A stretch of DNA of 64,000 bases from Filosporella fistucella. Its lineage: Eukaryota; Ascomycota; Leotiomycetes; Helotiales. This document shows positions 11,225-24,600 of this stretch, piece after piece. The notes beneath the pieces were generated by a model. It ran no database searches, had not been told where the DNA came from, and worked only from the letters and a program-made list of their open reading frames with translations. The stretch's first letter is position 1. Every line of letters starts with the position of its first letter. The DNA is taken from the NCBI GenBank assembly GCA_030077755.1, contig JAQJZZ010000011.1:1426001-1490000 (forward strand), read 5' to 3'. The position numbers were made by a program, and so were the translations under genes.

Positions 11225-12648
11225 TCAGTTGGACCACACAGCATCATGGCCATGGTTTCCCCCAAGATACTCCTGTCTCTCCATAAACGTGCCTGGAGCT
11301 GACGTGAGAGATCCATCATGCGCACCATGAGGTGACCCTCCTGGTGGAGGAGAGTAATTAGCTGAGGAACAGTACGAAGCCTGTCTAGAATGCTGGTCTG
11401 AGCCGCGAGAGGGTACTCTCATCGAGTTTTGATCGTTGTTACTGTAGCTCTGAGGTCTGAAGTCGACCGTCTCAATGTCGAATCGCTTGGAACAACCATC
11501 TTCCATGTGTCTATAGAAATTAGCTATGTTCAAGCATTGAAGGGCAAGGGTCCTTACCTTCGGAGTGTATCTTTGCGTGCAAAATACCGGCTGCAGTAGT
11601 CACATTTGTGATGTCGTTCTTTCAAATGAACACTCTGGTTGTGTCTTGCCAGGTCTGTCTTCCGTACAAACTTTTTGTTGCAATCTTTCATTAGGCATGG
11701 GAATGGATATTCCCGGCTGGTATCGTGGGTTTCCAGGTGCGCCTTGAAGTTGTAGCTCCGGCCAAAGAGCTTTCCACATCCTTTGTGACTGCATTGGTAA
11801 TTGGCGTCCTCCTTGGTGGTAAGTTTGCGCGGTTGTCTAGTACGTGCAATTGTACTTGATTGGACGCGCCGTTGTCCTGAACCAGATGATCCTCTTTCCT
11901 GGCTTTCTGATCGCCTGTCATATGGTGGAATGGGTAGTGATGTGATGGAAGGAAGTCCAGGTGGATTGGGATATTCAACCTTTGGCCAACTCAATTGTTG
12001 ATCGTGGTAGAAAGTAGCTTCAAGACTCCCAGGATAAGGACTCGCCGAGACGGGGAGCATGCTGTGCATAGAATGAGGCGATTCCAACATCATAGACTCA
12101 TTGCCTGTGGGGTATTCAGAATGATCTTCCATTTTGATTCGAGGAGTATAGGAATGAAGGAGTCCAGGAGCAAAGATTTCAGAAGCAGGAGCAGAAGAGA
12201 AGGAAGATCGTTGCGAATTGTTGCCTGATGGAACTGGAGAAGCAGGTAGTATGGTTACTTCAGCAGTCTGGGCCGTATATATATCATGAGTATAAGGAGC
12301 TGATGTAACCGGCTGATATGGAGTAAATGGATCATACTCTGTAGATAGAACGTTGGGGGTGGAGTGGGACGATCTGGGGGCGTCACGATGTTGCAAAGCT
12401 GGTGGCCAGCTGTTGGTTCCCGTAGGTGATTTGTTGCTCGAAAGTGAGCTCACATTTTCCACGTTGGAGCCGGGAATTTGACATGAATAGAGTCCTAGAC
12501 CTTGAATAGAATCGGCCTGGATAGAGTCGTTCCCGCGAAATCTTGAGTCGCTCTGAGCAGGTGAAGGATATTCATAGAGTGGCTGAGGATTGGAGTATGC
12601 TGGGTAGGGCGAAGCAGGAGAATGAGCAGATGGTGGGGTCAATTCCAT
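11225..12648 (-). CDS. C2H2 zinc-finger transcription factor
   Basis: Two exons on the minus strand, 12648-11558 and 11510-11225, with a 47-nt intron inside the third finger, giving 458 residues. The first ~250 residues are Ser/Pro/Gln/Tyr-rich and low in predicted structure, as in fungal activators. A basic stretch (ARTRQPRKLTTKE) precedes three fingers: about 284-309 (CSHKGCGKLFGRSYNFKAH), 316-341 (CLMKDCNKKFVRKTDLARH) and 347-371. The join CGA AG|A CAC restores RKDTLRRHMEDGC, so finger 3 is C2HC rather than C2H2. The ~90-residue tail is Ser/Gly/Pro-rich. It is presumably nuclear and DNA-binding. I do not recognise a specific named orthologue. The gene is isolated, with more than 7 kb of non-coding DNA on each side. 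Confidence 0.85.
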
Positions 12649-14900
12649 GATGACGAGAATAATGAAGATAGATCAGTTATGTAGGAATTTTTTTCGGAGC
12701 CAAGTGAGGGCTCAAGTACTTGGGGGCTAGCTTGGGAAAGCCAACAGTCTGATCGAGGATTCTTGCGGAGGAGTCGAGATGCAGAAGCGTGATTGGGTGA
12801 AGTCATTCAGTAAGTGGGGAGGATTGAGAGGGAGAGGCGTCTTGAACTGCCAGGAACTCTCGGGAGATATGTAGGTGGGATTGAAGGTATGTATGCACAA
12901 GGAGCACTGGCGTGGAAGCATGAAAAGAATAAATATAGCTCGATGGAGGGAAGAGGCAAGAGGTAGGAAGGCGGGACGGGTCAGGAGGCCAGAGGCAGTG
13001 ATGATGATAATCGAGGGGGGAAGTCTGGGTCCTGGGTCTGGATAGGATCTCAAGGCAGACTCGAGGTTAAGAGAAGGAGGAGAGAGAGAGTATTTGGGTG
13101 AGTGTGGCCTATGAACGTGCTTGTGAGCGTGCCTGTTTTGTACTGTGCAGTGCAGTGCAGTGCTGTTCGGTTTCTTTTCTGGAACAAACATCCATATCAC
13201 AGTAATAAGAGAGATACTGGGACTAAAGTAGACGCCTGGCCTGGCATGGCCTGGCCTGCCTTGCCTTACCTACTTTACCTACTTTACCTACCTTGCGTTG
13301 CCTTGTGCTTGAAGAAGGACCACCTCAAGGATGAACGGCAATGCTAGAGGCAGAAGGAGCTTGAGCCATTCCCATACAGGAAGCATTGAAGCAGAGCAAG
13401 AACAAGAACCAGAGCCAGACGAAGGGAAAAGGCAGTAAGAGGGGGAGGTGGAGAGGGGTGCGGGCCCTAGTAAAAGTGCCAAATGACCGTTTTGTCCGTA
13501 TGTACCGTGATGTACTTTACTGTATGGGTGAAGACTCTCACCTACCTACCTCTATCTTACCCTACCAGCCTACCTGTAGCAACTTGGACGGTGCATCTCG
13601 AGGGACTTACGGAGTAGTTGAGGTCCCGATTCAAAGGTACGGTACCTACTAGGTACAGGACATTGGGCTACTAGCTTGCAATGTTCTTTGGGAGTGTACC
13701 AAAACGTTTTAGTGAGACTGTGAGACCAGGGGTCCATGAGGTGGCGTGCAATTTGCAGGAGCAAAGATGACAGGAGAATGAACTACGAGCAAGTGGGCGC
13801 GGATGAGGCAGGCTGGCAGGGGGTCCAGGGGCATCTCAGAGCTCAAGTTCGACAGTCGAGACAAGGACATGGTCTGGTCACCATCATGGGTACGAACGGG
13901 CATAGGCGGGCATGGGCATGGACATGGAAGTGGAAGTGGAATTGGGGCGAATGGGTGGGTAGGACATGGATCCGGTGGAGGGGAATATGGAAGTAAGATC
14001 AATGGGGAGAAGACAGACGAGAAGAACGGGGAAATTGTAAGCTAAAAAGTGTAACAAGGCAGGGCAGGGCAAGGCAAGGCATGGCAAAGGCAAGCCAAGA
14101 CAAGGAGTCAAGGACAGAGGGTAAAAAGCATAGACCAGCATCCACCAAGACGATCAAGCCCATCACTACTTACTATCCCAAGCAGACGCACAGACAAATG
14201 GGGGAGAAGGGACCATAGGTAAGGTACTACTACAGTATCCTGTAGCCACCTAGTGAGAGAGTGGTAATAATAAGAGAAGACTCCTACATAGTGGTAATTG
14301 ATGCCTGGCTATCCAGTAGATCAGACCAGACCAGCTAATTCCGTACTATATCATTCATCATTCACACTTTATGTTGGATTTTTATTACCCTTTTCCGAGG
14401 ACATCTCAGCACAGCAGAGAAAGCGAGTGCGAACATAGACGAGGATGAGGTGAGGAGGGATGGGTACGGAGGGGGTCAGCAAAGGGGAGAAGAGGGCAGA
14501 CGGATAACTTACTTGCACCGTGTCCGTAGGGTGTTGAGTTCGTATCTGTTCTTATTTGCGGTGCATTTCCAAGGCATCTACATGATTTTGTTGCTCATTG
14601 TTGTTTGCATCTTGGAGACCAAATCTGTGTCGTTCGGGTCTTCTCCGTTCATACTTTCGTAAGTACACCTTGCCAGGAACAGCGCGGACTTTGCAAGTTG
14701 GTGCGTGAGCATGAGATTGGCAGAAGCTAGCGGTGCTAATCGTTCCAGGGGGTCGGCGCACTCAACCGCATCAGAATCTCAAGTGACCAGAGCCAGATCC
14801 AGAGCCACAGCTTGATAGAATCCATATCACAGTACTGAGGTACTTGTTTGTACCTACCTAGCTACCTCACTGTACTCTGGAAACCTCCTATTACTAAGAT
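12649..14900. other. Upstream region of the C2H2 gene, low-complexity
   Basis: Probable long leader and promoter of the minus-strand zinc-finger gene. It contains many short simple repeats: GCAGT copies near 13145, TTACCTAC copies near 13265-13290, CATGG/GGAAGTGG copies near 13905-13935 and GGCAAGGCAAGG near 14060-14090. The part next to 12648 is purine-rich on the plus strand, that is pyrimidine-rich in the sense of the gene, as is common near fungal start sites. No gene was seen. Confidence 0.5.
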
Positions 14901-17900
14901 TGTAGACGCACGACACAGTGATCAGAGTTGAAAAACAGTGCTGCCCCACTTCGTCTTTCCCGCAATCAACAAACTTCCAGTATTATTACTCACAATAACA
15001 TCCCTAACTTCTCACAAACATTCCTCTTTAAGATGCTGAACATCGGGAGCTACCTTACCCTACCCACCCCGCTGGTCAGGATATCTGCGGGTCACTTCGC
15101 GCCTTACTAGGTTGGCTGGCCGAGTAGGAAATCTGTTGCTGACGGCATCCTTACACGATGTGAACGAGAGGTCCGTCATATGAGCTTCTGTGTAAAATTG
15201 ATTTACCAGTGTTGGAATTCAAATAGTCGGTCCACATCTTATGATCGCTCCCATTCTCCATGCATCGGTTGAGGGGAAAGAAGAGCTATTGGCAAAATTT
15301 TATAAGCTGTTGGTTTTGAAATTTGAAGACGCCAATCCAGTGGTAGTCATATTAATTCGTCCGATATTTGTCTCGGTTTGTTAGGTTTTTGATTCGCTCG
15401 AAAGAGGGTGATGTTGGTATTCTTCGGCGGAGTAAATCATGCCGAATCTTCTATAGGCACTTCGCTTGCTCTTTGGAATTCAATGATAGTTAGTACCTTT
15501 GGATGCCTCCACTTTGTGTCAATTTGTAGATACCGCACATCGTCGAACGGCAATTATCGAAGTCAAACTCGGTCCTAACTCCAGGTAACCAATTATCCCT
15601 AGTATCATGGCATGATGTATTTTGGTCTCGAGTTCGGTTGGAGGAATCCCCTCTTACGGTACAAGCTTCGGAGATTCATATGTATCGCAGCGCATCACCA
15701 GATAATTGTTTAACTTTTGCTTGTCGAGGTCGGATGGGAATCATGGGATGGATGGCTTGGTGGTCAGGATGCTGCTTGCAGGGAGCGGATTTGGGTGCGG
15801 CAACTCAAAGCCGCTTAAGGTTTCCCTTTAGTTAAGAGCAAAACCGGTGGATACACGATGATATCAAGTTTGAGCTATGGTTCAAGGACCTTCTGGGTGA
15901 AGGATAGCTTTCGGAAGTATTATGAGAGAGAAAGAATTGCTTGCCTTTCTATCATGTCCATAAGGCAGACCGGCAGTGATCAATTTTGGATATTGACTTC
16001 AAAACATGCTCGGTACGAGCTGTGCAGATGTCGGTACAGTCCCAAAGGGAAGTCACTAAATTGACATTGAGGCAGTGAGATCTTCGACTTGTGCTCCAAC
16101 TTCATCGACAGCGGTAACCCGATCCATAGAACAGCAGCAAATGACAAGTTTCGACATGGCGTGTAGTTTTCTCAGTAGATCTCCTGCATGAATACTTTGG
16201 ATTTTGAAGCCATGAGAATCCCGCAGAGGTCGATCGGCCGCCATGCAGCCTTCAGCTCTTTAGATCCTGAATGTGAAGTTCATCTCCATTGCTCTGTGCA
16301 TCCTGTTTTCAGCATTCCAGCGTCTCCAGCGCCAAAGATGGTGCATCGGTAGCGCGTAACAGCCTTCCAACGGCGGCGACGGACGCCTCTGCCCGTCACA
16401 GCGACTGGGGATCATGGCGATGCTGCAGTGTTACCGTGTGTACTAGTACCTCCGTACAGGCCAGTAGTCGAGGGACGTAAGCTACTAGTGTCCCATCTCA
16501 AGTGCTGCCAAGGACTGTTATCCATCTGATCCCAGTGACGGTTGACTGTTGACGCCGGACCTCATCAGCACCCCACTACCGTACTGTACTACCACCCAAC
16601 TACCCACTTCAGCTGATCTCCAATGCCTTATTCGCTGCGTCGTAAACTGAGAAAAAAGTCGCTCCAGTAGTGACAGAGTACTCCGTAGTGTCGATGCAAG
16701 TGTGCAAGCCCGTGCAGAATGGAAGGCTGCACAGCCTCGAGTGCCAATCTCCCAAACGAACTCGAACTTTATTTGCACCTGGGATACCTTAATAAAGACG
16801 AAAATAGGAGGATATGGAAGCTATCAACAGTTGGTATATTGAGCTAATTCATTTGTTAGTAATCCTACTGTTGCACTCAACCCACTCCAACAAACACGTT
16901 TGAATACTCCCCATAAGTCACTCCTCAATGATTCCTTGTGGCCGGGAGGAAGCAAATCCAATCTCCATTGCTTGCATTCTCCTCCTTCCCCATAGTGCTA
17001 CAATAATTTCTAAAGCTCCGTAAAATGAGCGCAATCAGAGGATCACGGATGTTTTTGTTGCGCCTGCGAGGGGTCCAGGTTGGTCTGAGGTGGGGTGGAG
17101 GAGTTGAGGATTGGACTGAATACAAGTGAAGGTGGACTGGAGTGAGCAGGGCATGGCAAGCCAGGGCAGGGAAGGGAAGGTCAGGTACGAAAAAACAATC
17201 CAGCGAGCAAGTCCAATACCCACTACGTACCTACCCGAAGAAGTCAACATCCGTGAACCGTGGAATAGGACCGTGATCGATCACCTCCAGGGCTAACCCG
17301 TGTACTCTTGTACCATTGGCTTCATGAGCGAGAAGCGTGCAAGAGATTCGCACGTCGCATGGCCTCATGGCATTGCGGGCCTAGGGCATGGCTTGAATGT
17401 TCAGACAAGATGGAGATGCTGCAGATTTACCTTACAAGAACGCATTCGATCTCCGCTGTGTAAGCATCAAGCCAAGTAAAGTAAAATGCCGTACTGTAAC
17501 GTCACGACAACGTCTTCAAGGTCACCAGATGCAGATTGAGATTGAAAACAATAGCTAGTTAAAATCGTCTCTTCAACTCAAATGATCTCTATCCCGGGCT
17601 CGGCCGATGACGTTCGCCAGCATTCAAACAATTGGGACGCACTAAACCCAACTCATGCAGCAATGTTTTCCAAGTGATGATATAAAATAGCCCGTCATCC
17701 TCCAGAGCAGATTAAGTATTTTAGTCTCGAGGGCATCTGTAAATCATTGCCGTGTCCAGAGACTCAGATTTCTAAACTTGAAGATCTCGGCCTATTGCAT
17801 CCGAAAGAGTGGTTCTAAAAGCCAGAGCCTAGAGTAGCCCATCGTTCCATCTTGCCATTTTGTACTTCTATTTAACCTAACGAAAAGTTAAGTCATTCGC

Positions 17901-19762
17901 TTCGCTTTCCACCGCAATGGATACCTACAAATTACTACCCTCTCCTCTGTACTAAGGACCCTTGTCTTTTCTCCGGACCATGTACCGGAATCACCTTCCA
18001 CTATCCCGAGGAGAAACGGCATGAGGAATCCATGAGCTTACTGCGTCGAGGGGTAGAAAGACTTTGGACTGCGACGATACCATATTTGCATCGTAAAGAC
18101 AAACAGACTAGACTCAAATCAAGGCTGTCGAGGATTTGAATGTCGAGCAGGAAGTAGCCTAAGCGCATTGTAGGTAAGGTACAAATACTGTACTTGGAGT
18201 TACAGTGCTCTGGGGGTCGTGCGAGCCGTCAGAACAAAGTTTGATATGGAAATTGAATTCTAGGCAGCCCAGACCGGGACTTCTCTCCCTTGCAAGTACT
18301 TCATGTACCATGTCATTATCATGCCTCTTTCATTCATTCTCTGCATCAAAACTACCTCCCTTATCCATCTATCTACGGAGACACTCGCCATTTTCCAAAC
18401 ATGGCATGGTTCATTTCATCCCATCTCTTCTCATCCATGACCCCATCCCATATTATGATTTCATCAAATCGAATAACAGATATTACCTCCTTCTGTTGCC
18501 GCAAATGCTGCAAAGGCGCATAAACCCAACTGCCCATCATACTCTCCTGCCAGAGCGCAAAGTGGCCCTCATTTAAGGCCTGGGCTATGTCGACAGAATT
18601 TCACGTAAAATCCAACCCAGAACCTGTACTGTATCATTCATCCCCAACGCCCAAGTCAACTAATGAGATGTGCTCTGCAGCAGAATCAGTCACACTTGCT
18701 CACTCCCCCTGGATCATTGTTTCGACGTCCAATTCAAACGGTCTGCCTTACCTTCACCTCCACCCACGCATTCTGTTTGAGATTGCGGATGGCTGCAGGT
18801 GCAGGTACATGTTTTGAAGAACAGCTTAATTACCTGACAACGAGTGCACCTCATTCCAAACTCCCATGAAACTCCCCGCTTCCTAATCAGATGGACGACT
18901 GACCGTCAACTACATTCTCTCGGAGGCGTTGACAAGGCTGACCGGTAGCTTGAGCCGGTTGTTGGAATCTGGAAGTGGTTGCCGAATTCTGTCTCTCCCC
19001 GGTACGGCTTCCAATCCCTTTCGGTGAGGTGATCGAGTATTTGAAAGTTGGAATTGATGTTCTATGTCGCGTGGAATAAATGCAGATCGTCAAATTCCCG
19101 GCGGCGCAGGTCGCATCGCATCGAATCCTCGTGGCATCTCTTGAGAAAACCATGCAAAATATCCATGGAGACGACGCCTGCGAGGCTGGGGCGACTATTC
19201 GAGCTGTACCCTAATTGATTCCAAATTGTTTGCTGCAAGGTCCCAGCAGGTGACGGAAGACGCCGTCAGATTTGTTTCTTGATTTTTGGGGTCATTAAAG
19301 CCAGGGATGGGTGATTTACTTAATCGTGATATTAAGATATGTGCATCAAAGAACCTCATTCCATTTCATGCACAGCCCGAATTGCCTGCAACCTGCCCGC
19401 TGCGCCATCATCCGAGCTGCTGTCTGTCCACAAACCTTCAGATGAAAACAGCCAACTTTCGGTCCTCTGGATATGGCCATGGGTCGGGTCCGTTATTCCA
19501 ACATTCATTCGGCCGTACAAGTCGGGGAGCGGAGGGGACACTCGGAAAAATCTGTACACCGAAATGAATGGCAAAACGGAACAAAACATTTCAAATTGCT
19601 ATGCTCGATTCAAAGAGGCCCGCTAACTTCCCCCCATATGCATTCGAAAATACAGAAACGCCAGGTAATGATGCTTGAACCTTCAGGCCAAAACGTAAAT
19701 CTGCGAGTTGTAATCCAGCGAAATATCCCCTATTGTTACATACCCATATCAGTTGCACCTAC
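14901..19762. other. Gene desert, no supported gene
   Basis: About 4.9 kb with only short, unconserved ORFs. There are TACC-type motifs near 17225 and 18170. No tRNA, no terminal repeats and no recognisable protein remnants were found. Confidence 0.5.
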
Positions 19763-21213
19763 TCAATTCGTGTAATCAATAGCTGACTGGTCCAGTCTAT
19801 CGTCACCCTCTAAAACACTGGAAATGCGGTCAGCAAGTCTACATCAACGAGCACTGAACAACTCACGAATATTGCTTCACTAAGACGCCCTCTCCTCCGT
19901 TTTCCATGTCGATACTGAAAACGTAAAACCCGCCGTCACTGGTGACGAGCATTACTTGCGGACTACTACTACTCATAGCAACGACACTTCTCAACGGTCC
20001 TCCACTTGAGTTCACTCCCATTCCACTCTTTGGTAGCTTGATGAATGCAAAGTCTCGCATAGGTTCCCACATTTCTGTTACCGCTTGAGGTAGGTAGCCT
20101 CCAACAACGCCAGCTACACTTTTGCCCATCATCTGCGAAGATCTTCTGATCATACTTCCAAAACTGCCACTAGGTTTGCGAGTAGTTGCTGGAGCTTCTG
20201 CATTATCACTACCTGGTGATGTTCCAGCAGTAGGCGATTCAGTACCGCTGTCATAACTCCGAGACCGGCTCCATCTTTCGTTGAGTGACTTAGGAGAATC
20301 AGGAAGGAGGCCTGCCGGTCCTGCTAGTCGAAATATATGTACGGTGTCCGTGGTGGACGAGACACATAAAAGAGTCGAGCTCAGATTGAATGACATACTG
20401 TAGATAGTTGACGGATATGTTCCTCTGCGAAATTGATACAGTTTTGTACCTTTCGGGAGTGAAAATACTCGTATGATCGTTCCAGTCTCTGACGCTGTAG
20501 CAAGTAATGTACCATCATTGTTCAGAGCAATGCAAGACAGAGGCGCACGATGAGCTTCTACCACGTTTACCGCCTCCAACTTCAGTGCATCGAATATTAA
20601 AACATCTCCAGTCGTCGGAGGAACAAATGTTGAAGGCGGCGGCGCATGGGATGGTCTCTTATCTCCTGTGTCCTCTCTTGGTTTGGGCAGTGGGTATGCC
20701 AGGTAACAATTCTCTGATGATGGAGCCAGGGCGCAAATCGCGTTTGGATTTGGTGATGTAGCGATCGTGTAAAGAAGTGTCATATTCGAGATATCGTACA
20801 GATATATTTCCTCCTCTAACACAACAGCCAACCGTTTACGATTTAATCTGACTGCGAGAACGGCGGAAGGAAATGTGAGTTCGCAGATTATGGACGATCT
20901 CTATTTCAAATATAATACATCAGCAGATAGTCAGCAGCTGAGTTAGAATGCTTACCTTTGTATTTTGAATCACAAGGTGTCTCGGTGACAGGATCAAAGC
21001 CACTAGAGAAGTAGAGAATAGCATCTCAATAAGTGCCACATTTCCATCATCGCTGCTGAATATTTTCGCAAATGGATCTGTATGGTATATCCTAAACCCT
21101 CTCGACGTTCCTTGAGAATGCTGTCAGCGACAAGCTCTAGATAGGATAGAGAGTGGCCTACCAACTGCAAGACAGCTGTAGTCCTGGTTGAAAGTGACAA
21201 AGTTCATCGCCAT
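19763..21213 (-). CDS. ATG18: Autophagy PROPPIN Atg18 (WD40, PI3P/PI(3,5)P2-binding)
   Basis: Four exons on the minus strand: 21213-21162, 21110-20956, 20900-19867 and 19817-19763 (1296 nt, 431 residues). Atg18 proteins are seven-bladed beta-propellers that bind phosphoinositides at the phagophore and vacuole with Atg2. Seen here: [24 protein letters not shown] at the start, [17 protein letters not shown], the diagnostic lipid-binding FRRG motif at about 226-229, TVHIFRL, and a Ser-rich 6CD loop before [12 protein letters not shown] and VGGYLP. The last exon is only 55 nt; splicing to it gives the C-terminus [20 protein letters not shown], whose QYSVLE part is typical of the family. Without that splice the protein would stop at the TGA overlapping the donor GTGAGT. 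The gene diverges from PPM2, with 432 bp between the starts. Confidence in the family is very high. Confidence 0.95.
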
Positions 21214-21645
21214 ATTGCTTTATGGAGCCTGTTGGAGCTGTGATCTTCGCGGGAAGCCTGGAGAGCTGTTATCGGGACTGGTGTGTGTGGAGAGGGGAGC
21301 TGGCAAGTGGCTGATGCGCACGCTCAGAAGGGCAGAAGGCTATCTTGAATGAGAAGCTGTAACAAGGACAGAGGTACGGTATGGCATAATCATTTGTGCT
21401 CTGGTGGAACCGCAAAGAGTGTGTCTAGTGGTGTTGTTGAAAAGCCCCCGCCTCATTGCGAACATAAAAGATGCTGGAGGGGAGCTTTGGTCAACAAGCG
21501 GAAACCTTAAATTTGAATTCTCGCTTATCGTCAGGAGGTTTTACACACCATTTCCTCTCGTTAATTGGAGCATGAACATTTATTTCTCGTTTGCTGTCAG
21601 TTGCTCCTGGCAGTTCTATGATACACTGCTACAATTACAATAAAA
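21214..21645. promoter_or_regulatory. Divergent ATG18 / PPM2 intergenic promoter region
   Basis: 432 bp between two divergent start codons. It must contain both promoters and both leaders. No specific factor site is claimed. Confidence 0.6.
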
Positions 21646-24600
21646 ATGAAGCCTGGAAAGAGTCCTCAACCAGGCCTCAAAGGGTCACCTGCAAAAGCGA
21701 AGTCCAAAACCCAATTGCAAGATGATTCCATCATGGGTGTAAGTCTCGGCATCTATCCATTTGCGCAGCCGAGTCTAATGATGCGCTTTTCAGACAAACA
21801 ATAGCTCTATCGTCTCAAAACGGAGTGTTGAACGGCTTTACTTTCCTCATGAACCTGAGTTCTTCCGATTTTTTGTGAAAAAGCCCCAGAGACGATCGCC
21901 ATTAATAAACCGTGGTTACTGGCTGAGAATGAGAGCTGTAGATCAAACAGTCAAAAGATTTCTCGAGCAGCCATCTGAAAAGTCAAAAGTCGTCATAAAT
22001 TTAGGTTGCGGATAGTAAGATAATTTTCCTAACTGAGGGGCACTTTCTAAACTTGTACTAGTGACCCTCTTCCGTGGCAAAGTATTGCGAGGTATAAAGC
22101 TGCTTGTGATGGGGTTACTTTCGTAGATATTGACTATAGGGATCTTATGCTGAAGAAACGTGCTGTCGTACAAAGTACCGAGGAGCTCAATTCGTTCTTT
22201 ACAGGGATGGATGTTTTCGATGCAGATGTTCTACTCAGAAGCAATCAGTATCTTCAAATCGGGTGTGATCTGCGTGATCTTTCAGCTCTTGATCGGATTC
22301 TTAGAGACGCTGTTGACGTTGAGAATTGTGAGATCACAAGCCTTTTAGCCTGCATGCACTCACTAACTATCATCAGCTTTCATTCTTTTCACAGCTGAGG
22401 TTTCCATAACATACATGAACGTTGACGCAGCGGATCAACTGATAAAATGGTGTGGCACTCTACCAGATGGTTAGTTATCCTGCAAATAGAAACGCAAAGG
22501 TCTAATGGTTTATAGCACGCTTCTGTCTTCTGGAGCAGTTACTTCCCAATGGGATGGAGCATCCATTCGCTCAGACTATGATGGCACATTTTGACAAACT
22601 TCAAACCCCATTGAGGGCGGTGCAGAAATACCCAACCACAGCTACTCAGCAGCAGAGGTTTCAGAACCTGGGATGGGCTGACGTGGCGATCAATAATTTA
22701 TGGGAATTGTGGAACAATACCGTCAGCCAGAACGAGCGCCTGGCACTCGATGGAATCGAGCCATTTGACGAGTGGGAAGAATTTGCCCTGTTCGGAACAC
22801 ATTACTTTCTCCTCGTGGCTAATACATCTGAGTCAGAAACTACTAGAAATATTCTCAATCCCGTCAAATCTTTGCCCAGCATGAATACAGAGTATAACGG
22901 CGACAAAATGAGTACAAAAATGGATCATTGTATTCAATCAGAACTCCGATTTGAAGAATATCCAAAATCCCAAGGATGCAGACGCTTTGCAGCAGCTATT
23001 CCTCTCAAGAGCTCGCATCGGGGATCTGACGGGATTGGTATCTTCGGAGGCATGGGGCTAAACTCAAGACTTAATTCTTTTGATGAGTACGCAACGGACG
23101 TTGCTGCGCAAATGCAGCCTATGGAATTCAACTCTCCTTCTATACCATCAAGCCGGATGTGCCATACAGTGACGAATATGGAGGACTCTGGAGCATTACT
23201 TATTGGTGGTCGCACATCACCAGATAACGCTCTTGCTGATTGTTGGCTGTATCACAAGTATTTGGGTGTGTGGGAGAGAGTTGATGATCTTCCTTGGCCA
23301 CTCTTTCGTCATCAAGCAGTTTTGCTTGGCCAAAATAATATTCTTGTTTCTACAGGCAGAGTTGACTCTCAGAGTGTCTCTGACAAGTTTTTAGTCTGGA
23401 GTCGCTCCAGAGGGTGGGTGAACTGCCATTTTGGAGATGGAGAACGTCCAGTCGCAACATATGGGGCTGTATTCACCGATTATTACTCCGAAACGCTTAC
23501 TTCGACCTCAGCACAAGGAATTATAGCAGGTGGTATGTCTGTAGATGGCGAACTTCAGCAAACGGTGTGGATGTGGAAGGTGCAGGACTACCTCTCAAGC
23601 GTAAGTATAGATGCCTGACCTTACCACTTCTTTAGAGCGAGAATTTTGAATCCAACTAACAGATCTATAGAACCCAATTATCACATTCAAGCCATTGCCA
23701 ATATTATCCGGACATAATCTTGTATCAAGATTTGGCGCAAATACGCTCCGGCACCACAAAAATATTTACATTTTAGGTGGCATTATCAAAAACCAGCTAC
23801 TTAGTTTGATGGATGAAATCTGTACACTCCAAATCGGAGATTCTACGTATACTATATCGTCAGTCATTGTCGGAAATGGCACAGCACCCAGACCTCTTCT
23901 GATTGGAACAACACTTGTGAAGTCGGAAGAGTCCTTGATTGTTATGGGAGGTTCTGCTGTTTGTTTCTCTTTTGGCACATTTTGGAACAAAGGCTGCTAT
24001 ACAATCACAACTCTCAGTCGGGACGCGCCAGTTCACACCAATACCAGTGTAACCGCAAGCAACATTCCTGCGCCAGGACAACGTGACGTTTGGAAATTCT
24101 TACGCACTATAACCCTTGAGAGGTCAACAGCAGCTCAGAGCTCTGTGGTGACGAATCCAACTGTGGGTCAGTGTGCAACCAGTACGCCCCGCGTGCGAGT
24201 AGAGTCTGCTTCTGACTTTGAGAGTATCTTACGGTCTAATTCTCCGGTGGTTATTGAATCTCTAAATATAGGCACTTGTACTTCCAAATGGACGCCGGAA
24301 TACCTCAGAGGGAAGATCGGGATAGATCGCGAGGTAAGTCCTATCTCAGGCGCCGGATTTGTATTCAATCTGACATGTGCAGGTTATTGTTCATGAAGCT
24401 ACTGAAGACCAAATGGATTTCAAGTCAAAGAACTTTGCCTACGTGTCAAAGCGTTTTGGACTTTTCATGGATGAGATAGAGTCAGGGAGACGGCTATATC
24501 TCCGTTCTCTTTCATCTGAAAAGCCAGCAGAACAGCCGACAAATATCAACACTGATTTCCCTTCAATCCAAGCGGACTTTCAGTTACCGCCAGCATTGTC

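Noticed and set aside
12727..13200. 157-codon minus-strand ORF upstream of the zinc-finger gene
   Set aside because: Pro/Ser/Leu-rich translation of a pyrimidine-rich leader, no domain.
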